Positions 18,279-25,771 of a stretch of DNA of 64,000 nt are shown piece after piece (positions within the stretch are counted from its first letter, which is position 1; every line of letters starts with the position of its first letter). Below the pieces are notes generated by a model that was not told the DNA's origin, did not search any database, and saw only the letters and a program-made list of their open reading frames with translations. Made by a program: the position numbers and the translations under genes. Source of the DNA: Chlorobium sp. Its GTDB lineage: Bacteria; Bacteroidota; Chlorobiia; Chlorobiales; Chlorobiaceae. The stretch lies in the NCBI GenBank assembly GCA_005843825.1, contig SZXX01000048.1, positions 1-64,000 on the forward strand, in the 5' to 3' direction.

Positions 18279-19211
18279 ATGCGAAGAGCCATTTCAATTA
18301 CACTATTGACCGCCACTATTCTGTCGCTTCAGATTATCATGCTAACGGCCCTGAACCATAATACACTCCGCGCCGAAAAAAAGAAAATTATTCTCCAGCA
18401 TGCAGATGTCATCGAAGGCAGCGAGAGTGAATCAGGATCATACCGCTCTGTCATCGGCAATGTGGTTATTTTCCACGACAACTTGACACTGAAATGTGAC
18501 CGCGCCACAAGTTATGAGCAGGAGAATAAAATCGTGCTCACTGGCAACGTCTTCATGACCGATAATACCGTTGAAATTTATGGCGAAAATGGAGTCTATT
18601 ACTCGGATCGGCAGCTCGGGGAATTAAACGGTAACGTAAGGGGAAGGATGCTTGACAACTCTCTTGTCGCAAAATCGAAAAGAGCTATTGTCAATAAAAC
18701 AACCAGTCAGATCTGGCTCAACGATGAAGCCATTGCATGGCATGACCGTCAACAGATCAGTGGTGACAGTATCCTTCTGCATATCAAAGAGATCCCGTCG
18801 CGCCTAAAGCGCAAGAGCATCGATGAAATACAGATTCATGGCAATGCTTTTTTTGCCGCTCAGGACACTCTCTCCCTTTCGCCGGTTGTTTACGACCAGT
18901 TCAGCGCAAAAAAAATGATAATACTGCTCAACGACAACTCAAAGATAACCGGTATTACCCTTACCACTCAGGCGGAAAGCCTCTATCACCTCTATAACAG
19001 TGAGCAGAAACCTACAGGAATAAACTATTCAAGTGGAGACATGATGCGGATGTTTTTCACTGCCGGGATACTTAAACGTGTGAAAGTGACCGGAAATGTC
19101 GAAGGAAAGCAGTACCCGGAGAGCTTCCGTGGTGACAAAAAGATTAATCTTTCAGCATTTGCCTGGAGAGAAAATGAAAATCCTTTTAAACAGCCGAAAA
19201 GCCTTCCATGA
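18279..19211 (+). CDS. OstA/LptA-like periplasmic LPS transport protein
   Basis: About 310 residues. An N-terminal hydrophobic segment (residues 5-25, ITLLTATILSLQIIMLTAL) acts as signal or anchor. It is followed by repeated beta strands typical of the OstA/LptA beta-jellyroll: IILQHADVIEG, GNVVIFHDNLTLKCDRATSYE, NKIVLTGNVFM, VEIYGENGVYYSDRQLGELNGNV. LptA bridges the periplasm, carrying lipopolysaccharide from LptBFGC to the outer membrane. This protein is longer than classical LptA (about 180), resembling the OstA-like proteins of the Bacteroidetes/Chlorobi group. The ATG at 18279 was chosen over a TTG 45 bp upstream because it puts basic residues directly before the hydrophobic segment. Confidence 0.75.
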   Translation: MRRAISITLLTATILSLQIIMLTALNHNTLRAEKKKIILQHADVIEGSESESGSYRSVIGNVVIFHDNLTLKCDRATSYEQENKIVLTGNVFMTDNTVEIYGENGVYYSDRQLGELNGNVRGRMLDNSLVAKSKRAIVNKTTSQIWLNDEAIAWHDRQQISGDSILLHIKEIPSRLKRKSIDEIQIHGNAFFAAQDTLSLSPVVYDQFSAKKMIILLNDNSKITGITLTTQAESLYHLYNSEQKPTGINYSSGDMMRMFFTAGILKRVKVTGNVEGKQYPESFRGDKKINLSAFAWRENENPFKQPKSLP

Positions 19212-19227
19212 TACGGAAGGCCTTTCT
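19198..19227 (+). terminator. Terminator overlapping the LptA-like gene stop
   Basis: Perfect 7-bp arms GCCTTCC (19201-19207) and GGAAGGC (19215-19221) with a 7-nt loop, followed by CTTTCT. The stop codon TGA lies in the loop, so the terminator uses the end of the coding region. Confidence 0.75.
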
Positions 19228-19264
19228 AGTGTGCCGCATAAAGGCAAAAAAGCTGGAGAGAGAT

Positions 19265-19531
19265 CTACTTTGCCAAAGGGCACGCACCGCTTGAGCAAGC
19301 GCCAGTAGAACAAGGGGATGGGGCGGCGGGACTTGACTCTTTTTTGCTTGGATTATAGTCTGTTTTATAAAACCCGGATCCCTTTAGAACAAATCCCCCT
19401 TCAGCACTGATAACACGCTCGAAAGTCTCCTTTTCACATTGCGGGCATATTGTCAGAGAATCATCCGACATTTTCTGAACAATTTCAAGTTCATTACCGC
19501 AGTTCTTACAACGATACTGATAGGTCGGCAT
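19265..19531 (-). CDS. FmdB-family zinc ribbon protein
   Basis: 88-residue protein starting [19 protein letters not shown], with CxxC at about residues 8-11 and a second CPQC near 34-37 that together bind one zinc. This is the FmdB/CxxC_CXXC_SSSS regulatory-type zinc ribbon. The tail is rich in Ser, Ala and Cys (about residues 68-85), also usual in the group. Function is not established for most members; nucleic-acid or protein binding is assumed. Monocistronic between two plus-strand genes. Confidence 0.88.
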   Translation of the reverse strand: MPTYQYRCKNCGNELEIVQKMSDDSLTICPQCEKETFERVISAEGGFVLKGSGFYKTDYNPSKKESSPAAPSPCSTGACSSGACPLAK

Positions 19532-19668
19532 ATCTATTTTTCTCCTTGATTAATCTCTTTCTGACTGTTATTGTTCATCGTCAGTACATTGTTTAAAAAG
19601 TCCATAAACCTTATGCATGAAGCGTTACCGTATATAATTATATTTCCTAAAATAAAAAAGATGAAGCC

Positions 19669-20454
19669 GTGATCGTCAAAACCCGGGCTGTCATATTGCG
19701 GGAAACAAAATACCGCGACCAGTCAAAGATCTGCTCGGTCTACACCCGCGAATTCGGCAAAATTTCAGTGATCATTAAAGGTGCCCGTAATCCAAAAAAC
19801 AAACTCTCCGGACTTTTCAGTGCGGGTAATGTGGTCGATCTGGTGCTCTATAAAAAAAACAGCCGCGATATTCAACTCGTCAGTGATGGTAACCTTATTT
19901 TAAGCCCTATGGTTCCCGCTCCTGACCTTGATCGATTCGCTATCCTTTACCGGATCATTGATCTTGTGAAGCATACTGCGGAACGCGATGAAAAAAACCT
20001 CTCTCTCTTCACCCTGCTTGCTGGAACCCTCGAAGAGCTCTATCATGACGGCATCAATTTTCAAGAGCTCTATGCATGGTTCCTTTTGCGATTTATTTCA
20101 CTGCTTGGCTTTCAGCCCTCACTTCGTTTCTGTGTCTTCAGTGGTAAAGAACTCCTGCCTGCAATTGATTCCATGAAACTGACAGAACTTTATTTTGTCA
20201 TGAACCCTGGAGGACTCGCACTTCCGGGAGCAGCAGGAGAGAACCTTGCAAAAAAACACCTCATTCCCTTGCGTCTCGCCATGCTCTTAAGCGCCCTTGC
20301 GGCAAAAAGAACTCCTTCAGGAGACTCTATCAAAGCCGATCCCGATGACATTGACATACTCTGGAATATCCTTCAGGAGTATTGCGCTCTGCATCTGGAA
20401 CATGCCCGGCCCGGCAAAAACCTTGCAATCGTCTCGCAAATCCTCTTGAAATAG
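19669..20454 (+). CDS. recO: DNA repair protein RecO
   Basis: RecO helps RecR load RecA onto SSB-coated single-stranded DNA and anneals complementary strands. The 261-residue protein has the N-terminal OB-fold (VKTRAVILRETKYRDQSKICSVYTREFG, then ISVIIKGARNPKN) and a helical C-terminal domain (LFTLLAGTLEELYHDG, FLLRFISLLGFQPSL). The zinc-finger cysteines seen in some RecO proteins are not obvious; only C147-like positions are present. It starts at GTG: the ATG 8 nt upstream is out of frame and stops after three codons. A TATAAT hexamer at 19633-19638 may be its -10 box. Confidence 0.88.
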   Translation: MIVKTRAVILRETKYRDQSKICSVYTREFGKISVIIKGARNPKNKLSGLFSAGNVVDLVLYKKNSRDIQLVSDGNLILSPMVPAPDLDRFAILYRIIDLVKHTAERDEKNLSLFTLLAGTLEELYHDGINFQELYAWFLLRFISLLGFQPSLRFCVFSGKELLPAIDSMKLTELYFVMNPGGLALPGAAGENLAKKHLIPLRLAMLLSALAAKRTPSGDSIKADPDDIDILWNILQEYCALHLEHARPGKNLAIVSQILLK

Positions 20455-20503
20455 ACTCGGCATCAGGTTTTTGGGGTTTTATATCTTCAGGAGTATTTCT
20501 ATC

Positions 20504-20532
20504 TTGACCAATCATTTTATTACTCTTATAAC
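20504..20532 (+). promoter_or_regulatory. Sigma-70-type promoter for hemL
   Basis: TTGACC (20504-20509) and TATAAC (20527-20532) with exactly 17 nt between, 33 nt upstream of the hemL ATG. Each hexamer differs from consensus by one base, making this the clearest promoter in the window. Confidence 0.7.
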
Positions 20533-20564
20533 GTCTTGTTCAATCCTAAACAGAATTGTCCGAC

Positions 20565-21860
20565 ATGCCTCAACTAACCAGATCAGCAGAACTCTTTGAA
20601 AAAGCAAAGAAGTTTATTCCCGGTGGTGTGAACTCTCCAGTCCGGGCATTTAAATCCGTTGGTGGAAATCCAATTTACATGGCTAAAGGGTCAGGCGCAT
20701 ACATGACCGATGTTGACGGCAACACTTATCTTGACTATGTCGGCTCATGGGGACCGTTCATTCTCGGCAGCATGCACCCAAGAATCACAGCTGCGCTTGA
20801 ATATACCCTGAAAAATATCGGCACCAGCTTCGGCACCCCGATCGAAATGGAAATTGAGATTGCCGAACTTCTCTGTAAAATCGTTCCATCTCTCGAAATG
20901 GTCCGCATGGTTAACAGCGGAACAGAAGCAACCATGTCGGCAGTGAGACTCGCAAGAGGCTACACCGGTCGCGATAAAATAATTAAATTTGAAGGTTGCT
21001 ATCACGGCCACGGCGACAGCTTCCTTATCAAGGCTGGTTCAGGTGCATTGACACTCGGCGCTCCAGACAGCCCCGGCGTCACCAAAGGCACCGCAATGGA
21101 TACGCTCAATGCAAAATACAACGATATCGAATCAGTAAAACTCCTTGTCAATGAAAACAAGGATAAGGTTGCTGCCATCATCATCGAACCCGTCGCAGGC
21201 AATACCGGCGTTATCCCTCCGCAACCAGGGTTCCTTGCTGCGCTCCGCGGGCTATGCGACCAGGAAGGCATTGTCCTGATTTTTGATGAAGTTATGTGCG
21301 GATTCCGTGTCGCTCTCGGCGGTGCCCAGAGCCTGTATGGCGTCACTCCTGACTTGACCACCATGGGGAAGATTATCGGCGGCGGGCTTCCTGTCGGAGC
21401 CTTCGGAGGTAAACGCAAAATCATGGAAAGAGTTGCCCCGCTAGGAGATGTCTACCAGGCAGGAACCCTTTCAGGCAATCCTCTTGCGCTCACCGCAGGC
21501 CTTGAAACCCTTAAAATCCTTATTGAAGAGAATCCGTATCCGGAACTCGAAAGAAAATCTGCAATTCTTGAAGCGGGCTTCAGTGACAACTTGAAAAAAC
21601 TCGGTCTGAACTACGTGCAGAACCGCGTTGGCTCAATGTCCTGCCTCTTCTTTACCGAAACACCGGTCATCAACTTCGATACTGCCATCACTGCCGATGT
21701 TAAAAAACACGGAAAATACTTCCATTCAATGCTTGATCAGGGAATCTATCTTGCTCCATCACAGTTTGAAGCAATGTTCACCAGTTTCGTGCACACTGAT
21801 GCTGATCTGGAAAAAACCATCAAGGCCAACTATAACGCCCTTGTTGCCTCCGGCAAGTAA
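20565..21860 (+). CDS. hemL: Glutamate-1-semialdehyde 2,1-aminomutase
   Basis: PLP enzyme converting glutamate 1-semialdehyde to 5-aminolevulinate, the committed precursor of heme, bacteriochlorophyll and cobalamin by the C5 route. About 431 residues, the usual length. Seen: FIPGGVNSPVRAF near the N-terminus, VNSGTEATMSAVRLARG (PLP phosphate binding), GCYHGHGDSFL, IFDEVMCGFR (Asp contacting the pyridine nitrogen), and the Schiff-base lysine in TTMGKIIGGGLPVGA near residue 265. The ATG at 20565 is used in place of a TTG 9 bp upstream. Phototrophs demand high flux here, consistent with its own strong promoter. Confidence 0.97.
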   Translation: MPQLTRSAELFEKAKKFIPGGVNSPVRAFKSVGGNPIYMAKGSGAYMTDVDGNTYLDYVGSWGPFILGSMHPRITAALEYTLKNIGTSFGTPIEMEIEIAELLCKIVPSLEMVRMVNSGTEATMSAVRLARGYTGRDKIIKFEGCYHGHGDSFLIKAGSGALTLGAPDSPGVTKGTAMDTLNAKYNDIESVKLLVNENKDKVAAIIIEPVAGNTGVIPPQPGFLAALRGLCDQEGIVLIFDEVMCGFRVALGGAQSLYGVTPDLTTMGKIIGGGLPVGAFGGKRKIMERVAPLGDVYQAGTLSGNPLALTAGLETLKILIEENPYPELERKSAILEAGFSDNLKKLGLNYVQNRVGSMSCLFFTETPVINFDTAITADVKKHGKYFHSMLDQGIYLAPSQFEAMFTSFVHTDADLEKTIKANYNALVASGK

Positions 21861-21882
21861 CGTTCTTGTGCCACTGCATCTT

Positions 21883-21910
21883 AAAAGGGAAGCCGTAAGG
21901 CTTCCCTTTT
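21883..21910. terminator. Bidirectional terminator hemL / DUF190
   Basis: Perfect 12-bp arms AAAAGGGAAGCC (21883-21894) and GGCTTCCCTTTT (21899-21910) around a GTAA loop, with A- and T-runs on the two sides, so it can stop both convergent genes. Confidence 0.88.
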
Positions 21911-21936
21911 TGTTTCATCTTATGCGCAATTCCGCG

Positions 21937-22272
21937 TCATTCAATAATAGCTGCACGAACATTTTCCCTCGTAATCATAACCCGTTCTGACGAATCCCTC
22001 ACCATCCGCTCAAGCATCGGCAGAAAGCTGTCAATATTCTCCGTAGTGTCCACAAGCTCAACAATCATGGGAAGGTTAAGTCCGAACTCCACGATTTTAG
22101 CTGTATTGATATGCAGGTCATGACCGTAGGAAAGCACCCCCTTCATTACTGTTGCACCCGCCATCCCAAGCTGCCGGGCTTCACGGACTATCTCCTCATA
22201 GAGGGGGCGATGCCCGAAGCGTACATGTTCACCGACAAAAATCCGCAGCGATTCCAAATTTTTCAGTTCCAT
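21937..22272 (-). CDS. DUF190 (PII-like fold) protein
   Basis: 112-residue DUF190 protein: LRIFVGEHVRFGHRPLYEEIVREARQ near the start, GATVMKGVLSYG in the middle and LPMIVELVDTTENIDSFLP in the second half. DUF190 proteins adopt a PII-like trimeric ferredoxin fold and are frequently encoded beside the fluoride channel gene crcB; binding of a nucleotide effector is assumed but not proven. The ATG at 22272 has a strong GGGGGG ribosome site. Here crcB is on the same strand but about 1.9 kb upstream, with the TA block in between. Confidence 0.88.
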   Translation of the reverse strand: MELKNLESLRIFVGEHVRFGHRPLYEEIVREARQLGMAGATVMKGVLSYGHDLHINTAKIVEFGLNLPMIVELVDTTENIDSFLPMLERMVRDSSERVMITRENVRAAIIE

Positions 22273-22391
22273 AATCCCCCCTTTCATTGAGTTCCTTATG
22301 AATAAAGGCTTTCCATCCATCTTGTTACAATACCGTTAAAAAAACTAGAAAATTGATCTTTATCAAGGGTAAATCCAAACTGAAATATACA

Positions 22392-22489
22392 CCACCTACC
22401 CGCTAAACTCGAACAGTAAAAGAATCCTTGTTGGTTCATCCTATTCTGTATGATCTGTCCAGTATTGACCTGTTGGCGGGTGAAGGTGG
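22392..22489. repeat. Imperfect inverted repeat around 72 bp
   Basis: CCACC-T-ACCCGC at 22392-22403 pairs with GCGGGT-GAA-GGTGG at 22476-22489: 11 base pairs interrupted by a small bulge. It could fold a roughly 100-nt RNA downstream of the TA operon or mark an old insertion boundary. Chance is possible. Confidence 0.35.
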
Positions 22490-22496
22490 AACACAA

Positions 22497-22519
22497 AACC
22501 CCGGTGGAGTGCCGGGGTT
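22497..22519 (-). terminator. Hairpin after the TA/SecB-like operon
   Basis: Perfect 8-bp arms AACCCCGG and CCGGGGTT with a 7-nt loop, 20 bp after the stop of the SecB-like gene. Read on minus it is followed by only a weak T-rich stretch. Confidence 0.7.
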
Positions 22520-22539
22520 ATAAAGTGATAATCAGTGTG

Positions 22540-22980
22540 CTAAGATTTCTTATCTCCAATATGGTCATCCACCTTTGGGACAAAATCCTTTGGATCAATA
22601 ATCGGTAAAGGAATATTTTCTAAGAATGTTCCGGCACCTTTGGTTAAAATAGCCCCTCTGGTTGTTGAAATCGCCAAGGAAACCGGAGTAACAAGAAGAG
22701 AATTTGGATAGGTAATAGCCCCGTCTTCTGACACATGAGGCTCTGTATTATAAACAGAAAACAATGTTGCAGTCTGTGCTTTTGCGACTTCCTCCTCATT
22801 ACTTTGTCTGATAACTCTAACTAATACATACACAACGATTCGAGATTTATCTGTCTCAATATTAGCTGCGATTTCAAAATTAAAGACTTCATCCGCAGCA
22901 ATATTTTCTTGCTGCACAAAATTAAATGAAACAAACTTAAATGCCTCAAACTTTATCCCTATTGTATTTTTATTGCTCAT
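22540..22980 (-). CDS. SecB-like chaperone of a TAC system
   Basis: 146 residues. I read it as SecB-like from its layout: an edge strand FEAFKFVSFNF (about 12-22), a long strand pair FNFEIAANIETD and RIVVYVLVRV (about 35-57), another AKAQTATLFSVYN (about 68-80), then the YPNSLLVTPVSLAISTTRG helix (about 93-111) and the LPIIDPKDFV segment (about 127-136). The helix and last segment match SecB's (F/Y)P-x8-VSRGTFP and LNLAPVNFDALF. Bacterial SecB keeps exported preproteins unfolded; SecB-like relatives beside HigBA (Rv1957 type) stabilise the antitoxin. The ATG at 22980 is 6 bp after the antitoxin stop on the same strand. Functional assignment is inferred from fold pattern and context. Confidence 0.7.
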   Translation of the reverse strand: MSNKNTIGIKFEAFKFVSFNFVQQENIAADEVFNFEIAANIETDKSRIVVYVLVRVIRQSNEEEVAKAQTATLFSVYNTEPHVSEDGAITYPNSLLVTPVSLAISTTRGAILTKGAGTFLENIPLPIIDPKDFVPKVDDHIGDKKS

Positions 22981-22986
22981 GATCAA

Positions 22987-23388
22987 TTAAGCTGCTTCAT
23001 CCCACTCGTTTGATCCTTTTCCAGAACTAACAGTATGAGTCTGAGTGGGTGTCTCGGAAATCTTTTCAGCTATTTTTTCCCAGGAATTCTCAAAATATGG
23101 TACACCTATATATTTATATGCTTTGGGTTTCAAAGGGATATCAATAACGTCTTTACCTAAAGCAACTTCGAGCTCCACAATAGTTTTAAGTGTTGGGTTT
23201 GCCCATCCTGATAAAACTCTACTGATATAGGATTCTTGTTTTCCCAACGTTTCGGCAAGCTCTCTCTGAGTCATCCCAGTCTCTTCCAGTAACTCATTTA
23301 TTTTTATAGCAAACTCTCCCTGACGTTTAACAAACTGTTTAGTATAAGGGGATATCTTTGCTAAAGTTTGTTTCAGCAGTGATGTCAT
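22987..23388 (-). CDS. XRE-family antitoxin (HigA-like) with long tail
   Basis: 133 residues. Residues about 27-80 form a Cro/C1-type HTH: FAIKINELLEETGMTQRELA, then LGKQESYISRVLSGWANPTL (recognition helix about 50-58) and IVELEVALGKDV. The C-terminal 50 residues (from about 84) are predicted largely unstructured with scattered aromatics (YKYIGVPYFENSW and a final NEWDEAA). That is the arrangement of chaperone-addiction antitoxins, where the tail makes the antitoxin unstable unless the SecB-like partner binds it. The ATG at 23388 is 7 bp after the toxin stop; an upstream open extension of 31 codons overlaps the toxin and is rejected. It probably represses its own operon. Confidence 0.8.
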   Translation of the reverse strand: MTSLLKQTLAKISPYTKQFVKRQGEFAIKINELLEETGMTQRELAETLGKQESYISRVLSGWANPTLKTIVELEVALGKDVIDIPLKPKAYKYIGVPYFENSWEKIAEKISETPTQTHTVSSGKGSNEWDEAA

Positions 23389-23395
23389 GATCGTA

Positions 23396-23875
23396 TTAGT
23401 TTGATGTAAAGTTAAGATTTCCGCTAATAATACCAGTCCTCGAATCAATAACGATCTCACCGGATTTTTGACGAGCCTCAATTAATCCATCAATTATTTG
23501 AAGCTTATCAGCAATATCTTTAAGGGTTGAGTCCTCCTGATATGTGCGTGTTGTCTTGATACCACCAAAACCGGCAATCAACAAAACACTTGACCAGCGC
23601 AAACAAAACAGTCTAAGGGGCCCATTATCATAATGAAACGCACTCAATGCATCTTTGATGGATCCTTCAGGTTTAAAAAACCACTCCTTGAAACCCTGAT
23701 GCTCAACCATATCTCCGAGTCGTGAAACCAAGGGTTCGAAGTCATGAGATTCTTTGATTTCCTTTTTTGAAAGAAACTTATCCAACTCAGTATTCTCGGC
23801 ACCCTCAAAGCGAACCGTGTAGAGCGAACCTCCGAGGCCATGAGCGTAATACTCTATCTCAAAACTAAGTTTCAC
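23396..23875 (-). CDS. Putative TA toxin, RelE/HigB-like
   Basis: 159 residues, GTG start. No catalytic motif can be named. The position (first gene, 7 bp before an XRE antitoxin) and a central segment LRLFCLRWSSVLLIAGFGGIKTTRTYQ (given here in parts: LRLFCLRW, VLLIAGFGGIKTT) followed by LKDIADKLQIIDGLIEARQ resemble the strand-strand-helix end of Gp49/HigB-type RelE-fold toxins, which cleave mRNA on the ribosome. The protein is longer than typical HigB (about 100) because of an N-terminal strand region and an acidic helical stretch. It might instead be another Bacteroidetes-type toxin class. An ACTTATAAGT palindrome covers the start and may be the operator. Confidence 0.55.
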   Translation of the reverse strand: MKLSFEIEYYAHGLGGSLYTVRFEGAENTELDKFLSKKEIKESHDFEPLVSRLGDMVEHQGFKEWFFKPEGSIKDALSAFHYDNGPLRLFCLRWSSVLLIAGFGGIKTTRTYQEDSTLKDIADKLQIIDGLIEARQKSGEIVIDSRTGIISGNLNFTSN

Positions 23876-23883
23876 TTATAAGT
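23874..23883. promoter_or_regulatory. Palindrome at toxin start, candidate operator
   Basis: Perfect 10-bp palindrome ACTTATAAGT overlapping the GTG start of the first gene of the TA operon, where an autorepressing antitoxin would bind. Short AT-rich palindromes occur by chance, so this is only a candidate. Confidence 0.3.
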
Positions 23884-24194
23884 TAAGCTGCGAGATTAAA
23901 AAAACAAAGAATTTCTAATAATTATGAAAAGAATATAAAAACAATGTGATTGACAAGTAACTTCACAAGTAAAAAACATGAAAAGTTTTATTTCACCAGC
24001 CTCAGTTTCGGGGATACCGCAATACTCTCCCGCAAAGCTCATCAACTCCTCATTGACCTTGGCAAACACGCTGCCCGAATCACCCAAGCTTTGCTGCCGA
24101 TATGGACAACAAAAAAGCAGGCTGTTAGACCTGCTCTGGTATCATGGCTATAAAAGCCCTTTTTGAGCTATCAACCCCGCGCAATTTTCCCCCC
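23876..24194. other. Gap between TA operon and crcB
   Basis: 319 bp. The left 90 bp are very AT-rich and should hold the promoter of the minus-strand TA operon. The right part has near-normal composition and open frames of about 60 codons on both strands (for example minus 24087 to 23896), none recognisable; it may be the remnant of a small gene interrupted when the TA block arrived. Confidence 0.45.
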
Positions 24195-24578
24195 TTATGT
24201 CCAGAGTTTTGCAATGATAGTTCCTGAATAGAGAGCAATCAGCCCCCCCGCGATACTGCCGGCAAGATATAAGCTGGTATAGAAGATCTGGCCATCTTTG
24301 ATGAGTGCCGTAGACTCAAACATATAAGCTGAAAACGTGGTAAATCCCCCGCAAATACCAGTCACAAGAAAAAGTCTTGCTTCAGGAGAGACAAGGGTAG
24401 TCGATACGGCCAGCTCGCTCAGAAGACCAATCAGAAAACTGCCGAAAATATTTACTGCAAATGTTGCAAAAGGAAAGCCCGGAACTAGCGGAGAGAAGAG
24501 AAGAGTAACCAGATAGCGCGCAATGGAGCCAAGAAACCCCCCTGTACCTACCAGCAGCAGCGCTCCCGAATGTTTCAT
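24195..24578 (-). CDS. crcB: Fluoride channel CrcB (Fluc)
   Basis: 127-residue dual-topology membrane protein that exports fluoride. Four hydrophobic segments are visible, with the signature GGFLGSIARY near residue 13-22, FPFATFAVNIFGSFLIG near 37-51 (the pore Asn), and GICGGFTTFSAYMFE near 74-88, the conserved Phe and Ser/Thr pore track. No fluoride riboswitch was found in the upstream 40 nt. A small membrane protein gene precedes it on the same strand. Confidence 0.93.
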   Translation of the reverse strand: MKHSGALLLVGTGGFLGSIARYLVTLLFSPLVPGFPFATFAVNIFGSFLIGLLSELAVSTTLVSPEARLFLVTGICGGFTTFSAYMFESTALIKDGQIFYTSLYLAGSIAGGLIALYSGTIIAKLWT

Positions 24579-24617
24579 AAACAGTACCTCCCTGGCACTG
24601 CATAAGTGGGCAGAGAT

Positions 24618-24881
24618 CTATCGATCATGACCACCTTGCCCTTCTTCTATCCGCTTGTGAGCGCAGCACATCTCGTCGAGAATACCGAGCAGGGTATTGA
24701 AAATACCCACACAGACGATTGTCGGAGCCCATAACCCTATAAAAATGGCAATCAGCTCATGGTTTACCCCTGTACCAAAAATAAAGACGTAAATGGAAAG
24801 CAGTATCGAAAGTGATGCTCCAATAAAATAATAATGCGGCTTCATACCCTGAATTTGATTTAGTGAGCCATACCTTTTCAA
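24618..24881 (-). CDS. Small two-span membrane protein, unknown
   Basis: 87 residues with two clear hydrophobic segments (about 18-35, YYFIGASLSILLSIYVFIFG; and about 43-66, LIAIFIGLWAPTIVCVGIFN) and a charged C-terminus with a Cys-Cys-Ala-His run. Not recognised. It sits 39 bp upstream of crcB on the same strand, so co-expression is likely. A second ATG at 24845 would shorten it by 12 residues. Confidence 0.55.
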   Translation of the reverse strand: MKRYGSLNQIQGMKPHYYFIGASLSILLSIYVFIFGTGVNHELIAIFIGLWAPTIVCVGIFNTLLGILDEMCCAHKRIEEGQGGHDR

Positions 24882-24900
24882 AATGTAATCATAAGGCCAT

Positions 24901-24935
24901 AAAAAACCCAGCTCAACAAAGCTTTATCTGTTGGG
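24901..24935 (-). terminator. Probable terminator after SOUL gene
   Basis: Imperfect hairpin downstream of the minus-strand SOUL gene (CAACA/TGTTG inner stem plus outer C-G pairs) followed on minus by a run of six T at 24901-24906. Plausible intrinsic terminator. Confidence 0.45.
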
Positions 24936-24945
24936 CATAACCGGT

Positions 24946-25566
24946 CTACTCAATATCGATATGCACCTCGTTCCGTCGCAAAAAAGGAATGGTCCAGGGT
25001 GGGTCATAGCTTGCCGCTCGTGGTCCGGAGAGTATCCTGACTCCTTTCTTCTCAAGCCACAGGGTAAGCGTCTGGGCATAATTCCGGAGATTATTTTCAG
25101 AATGCAGGCCCGTATAACGGATCACACCAACCTTCTTTCCCTGAACCATCCGCAGTTTCACTGCCGGATCAAGCGGGGTGGGAAGCGCTTCAAGTGTCGA
25201 CCCTTCAGGCATCACAAACGACATCACCCATGCATTGCCTTTTTTTTCCTGTATCACCGGTGCGGTCATTGATATTTTTTCACTGGCAGGCTCCTGAAGC
25301 ACCGGAGCTGTCATTGCAATTTTCTGTTTTGCCCGGTTTTTGCCGAAAATATATCCGGCAAGGCGGCTGAAAGCCGCACCGCTTGTTTGCCCGTATGACC
25401 CTTCCACAACAGTTTCGGCAACTATCATCTCCCCATATTGCCTGATTTCAATCCCCCCCTCCTCTGAAAGAACCTTGTAAGGGGGCTCATTTGCCGTACG
25501 CTTTCCCAGCACCGAACAGCCTGCAAGCATCAGGCTTGTCATCAGTAACACAGACCATGCACCCAT
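24946..25566 (-). CDS. SOUL heme-binding family lipoprotein
   Basis: 206-residue lipoprotein. Residues 1-17 are a type II signal peptide with lipobox LMLAGC. The mature part is a SOUL/HBP domain: [44 protein letters not shown] and KISMTAPV (the family's repeated MTAPV), [16 protein letters not shown], and [13 protein letters not shown] proteins bind heme or porphyrins weakly; in bacteria the role is unknown. The ATG at 25566 has an excellent GGAGGAG site; the open frame extends five codons further but without support. Membrane-anchored, probably periplasmic. Confidence 0.88.
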   Translation of the reverse strand: MGAWSVLLMTSLMLAGCSVLGKRTANEPPYKVLSEEGGIEIRQYGEMIVAETVVEGSYGQTSGAAFSRLAGYIFGKNRAKQKIAMTAPVLQEPASEKISMTAPVIQEKKGNAWVMSFVMPEGSTLEALPTPLDPAVKLRMVQGKKVGVIRYTGLHSENNLRNYAQTLTLWLEKKGVRILSGPRAASYDPPWTIPFLRRNEVHIDIE

Positions 25567-25771
25567 AATCTCCTCCATCAATCATCATGATTATAAAAAA
25601 CACTCATAAAAGGGGAACAATCATTTCAGAGAAAAGGTTTTTCATGACTCATGACCAGCTCAAAAATTGAATTTGTCATAAATCGGCTTTAATTTATAGA
25701 CTTAAACCATTGACCTGACAGCATCAGTACTGTTCACAACCATTGAATCCACGAGGGAGAGTGCCATAAGC

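Larger units (their letters stand above)
22273..22539. other. Gap between DUF190 and TA block
   Basis: 267 bp without a supportable gene. It contains an imperfect long-range inverted repeat (22392-22489) and the terminator hairpin at 22497-22519. A 66-codon frame exists on minus but looks random. Confidence 0.5.

Noticed and set aside
22296-22496. 66-codon minus-strand frame between DUF190 and the TA block
   Set aside because: Covers the inverted repeat, has no ribosome site and no recognisable protein.
23896-24087. 63-codon minus-strand frame beside crcB
   Set aside because: The first half looks protein-like but the end is random hydrophobic sequence; kept only as a possible gene remnant.
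24579-24620. Fluoride riboswitch before crcB
   Set aside because: The conserved fluoride riboswitch pseudoknot pattern is not visible and the spacer to the upstream gene is too short.
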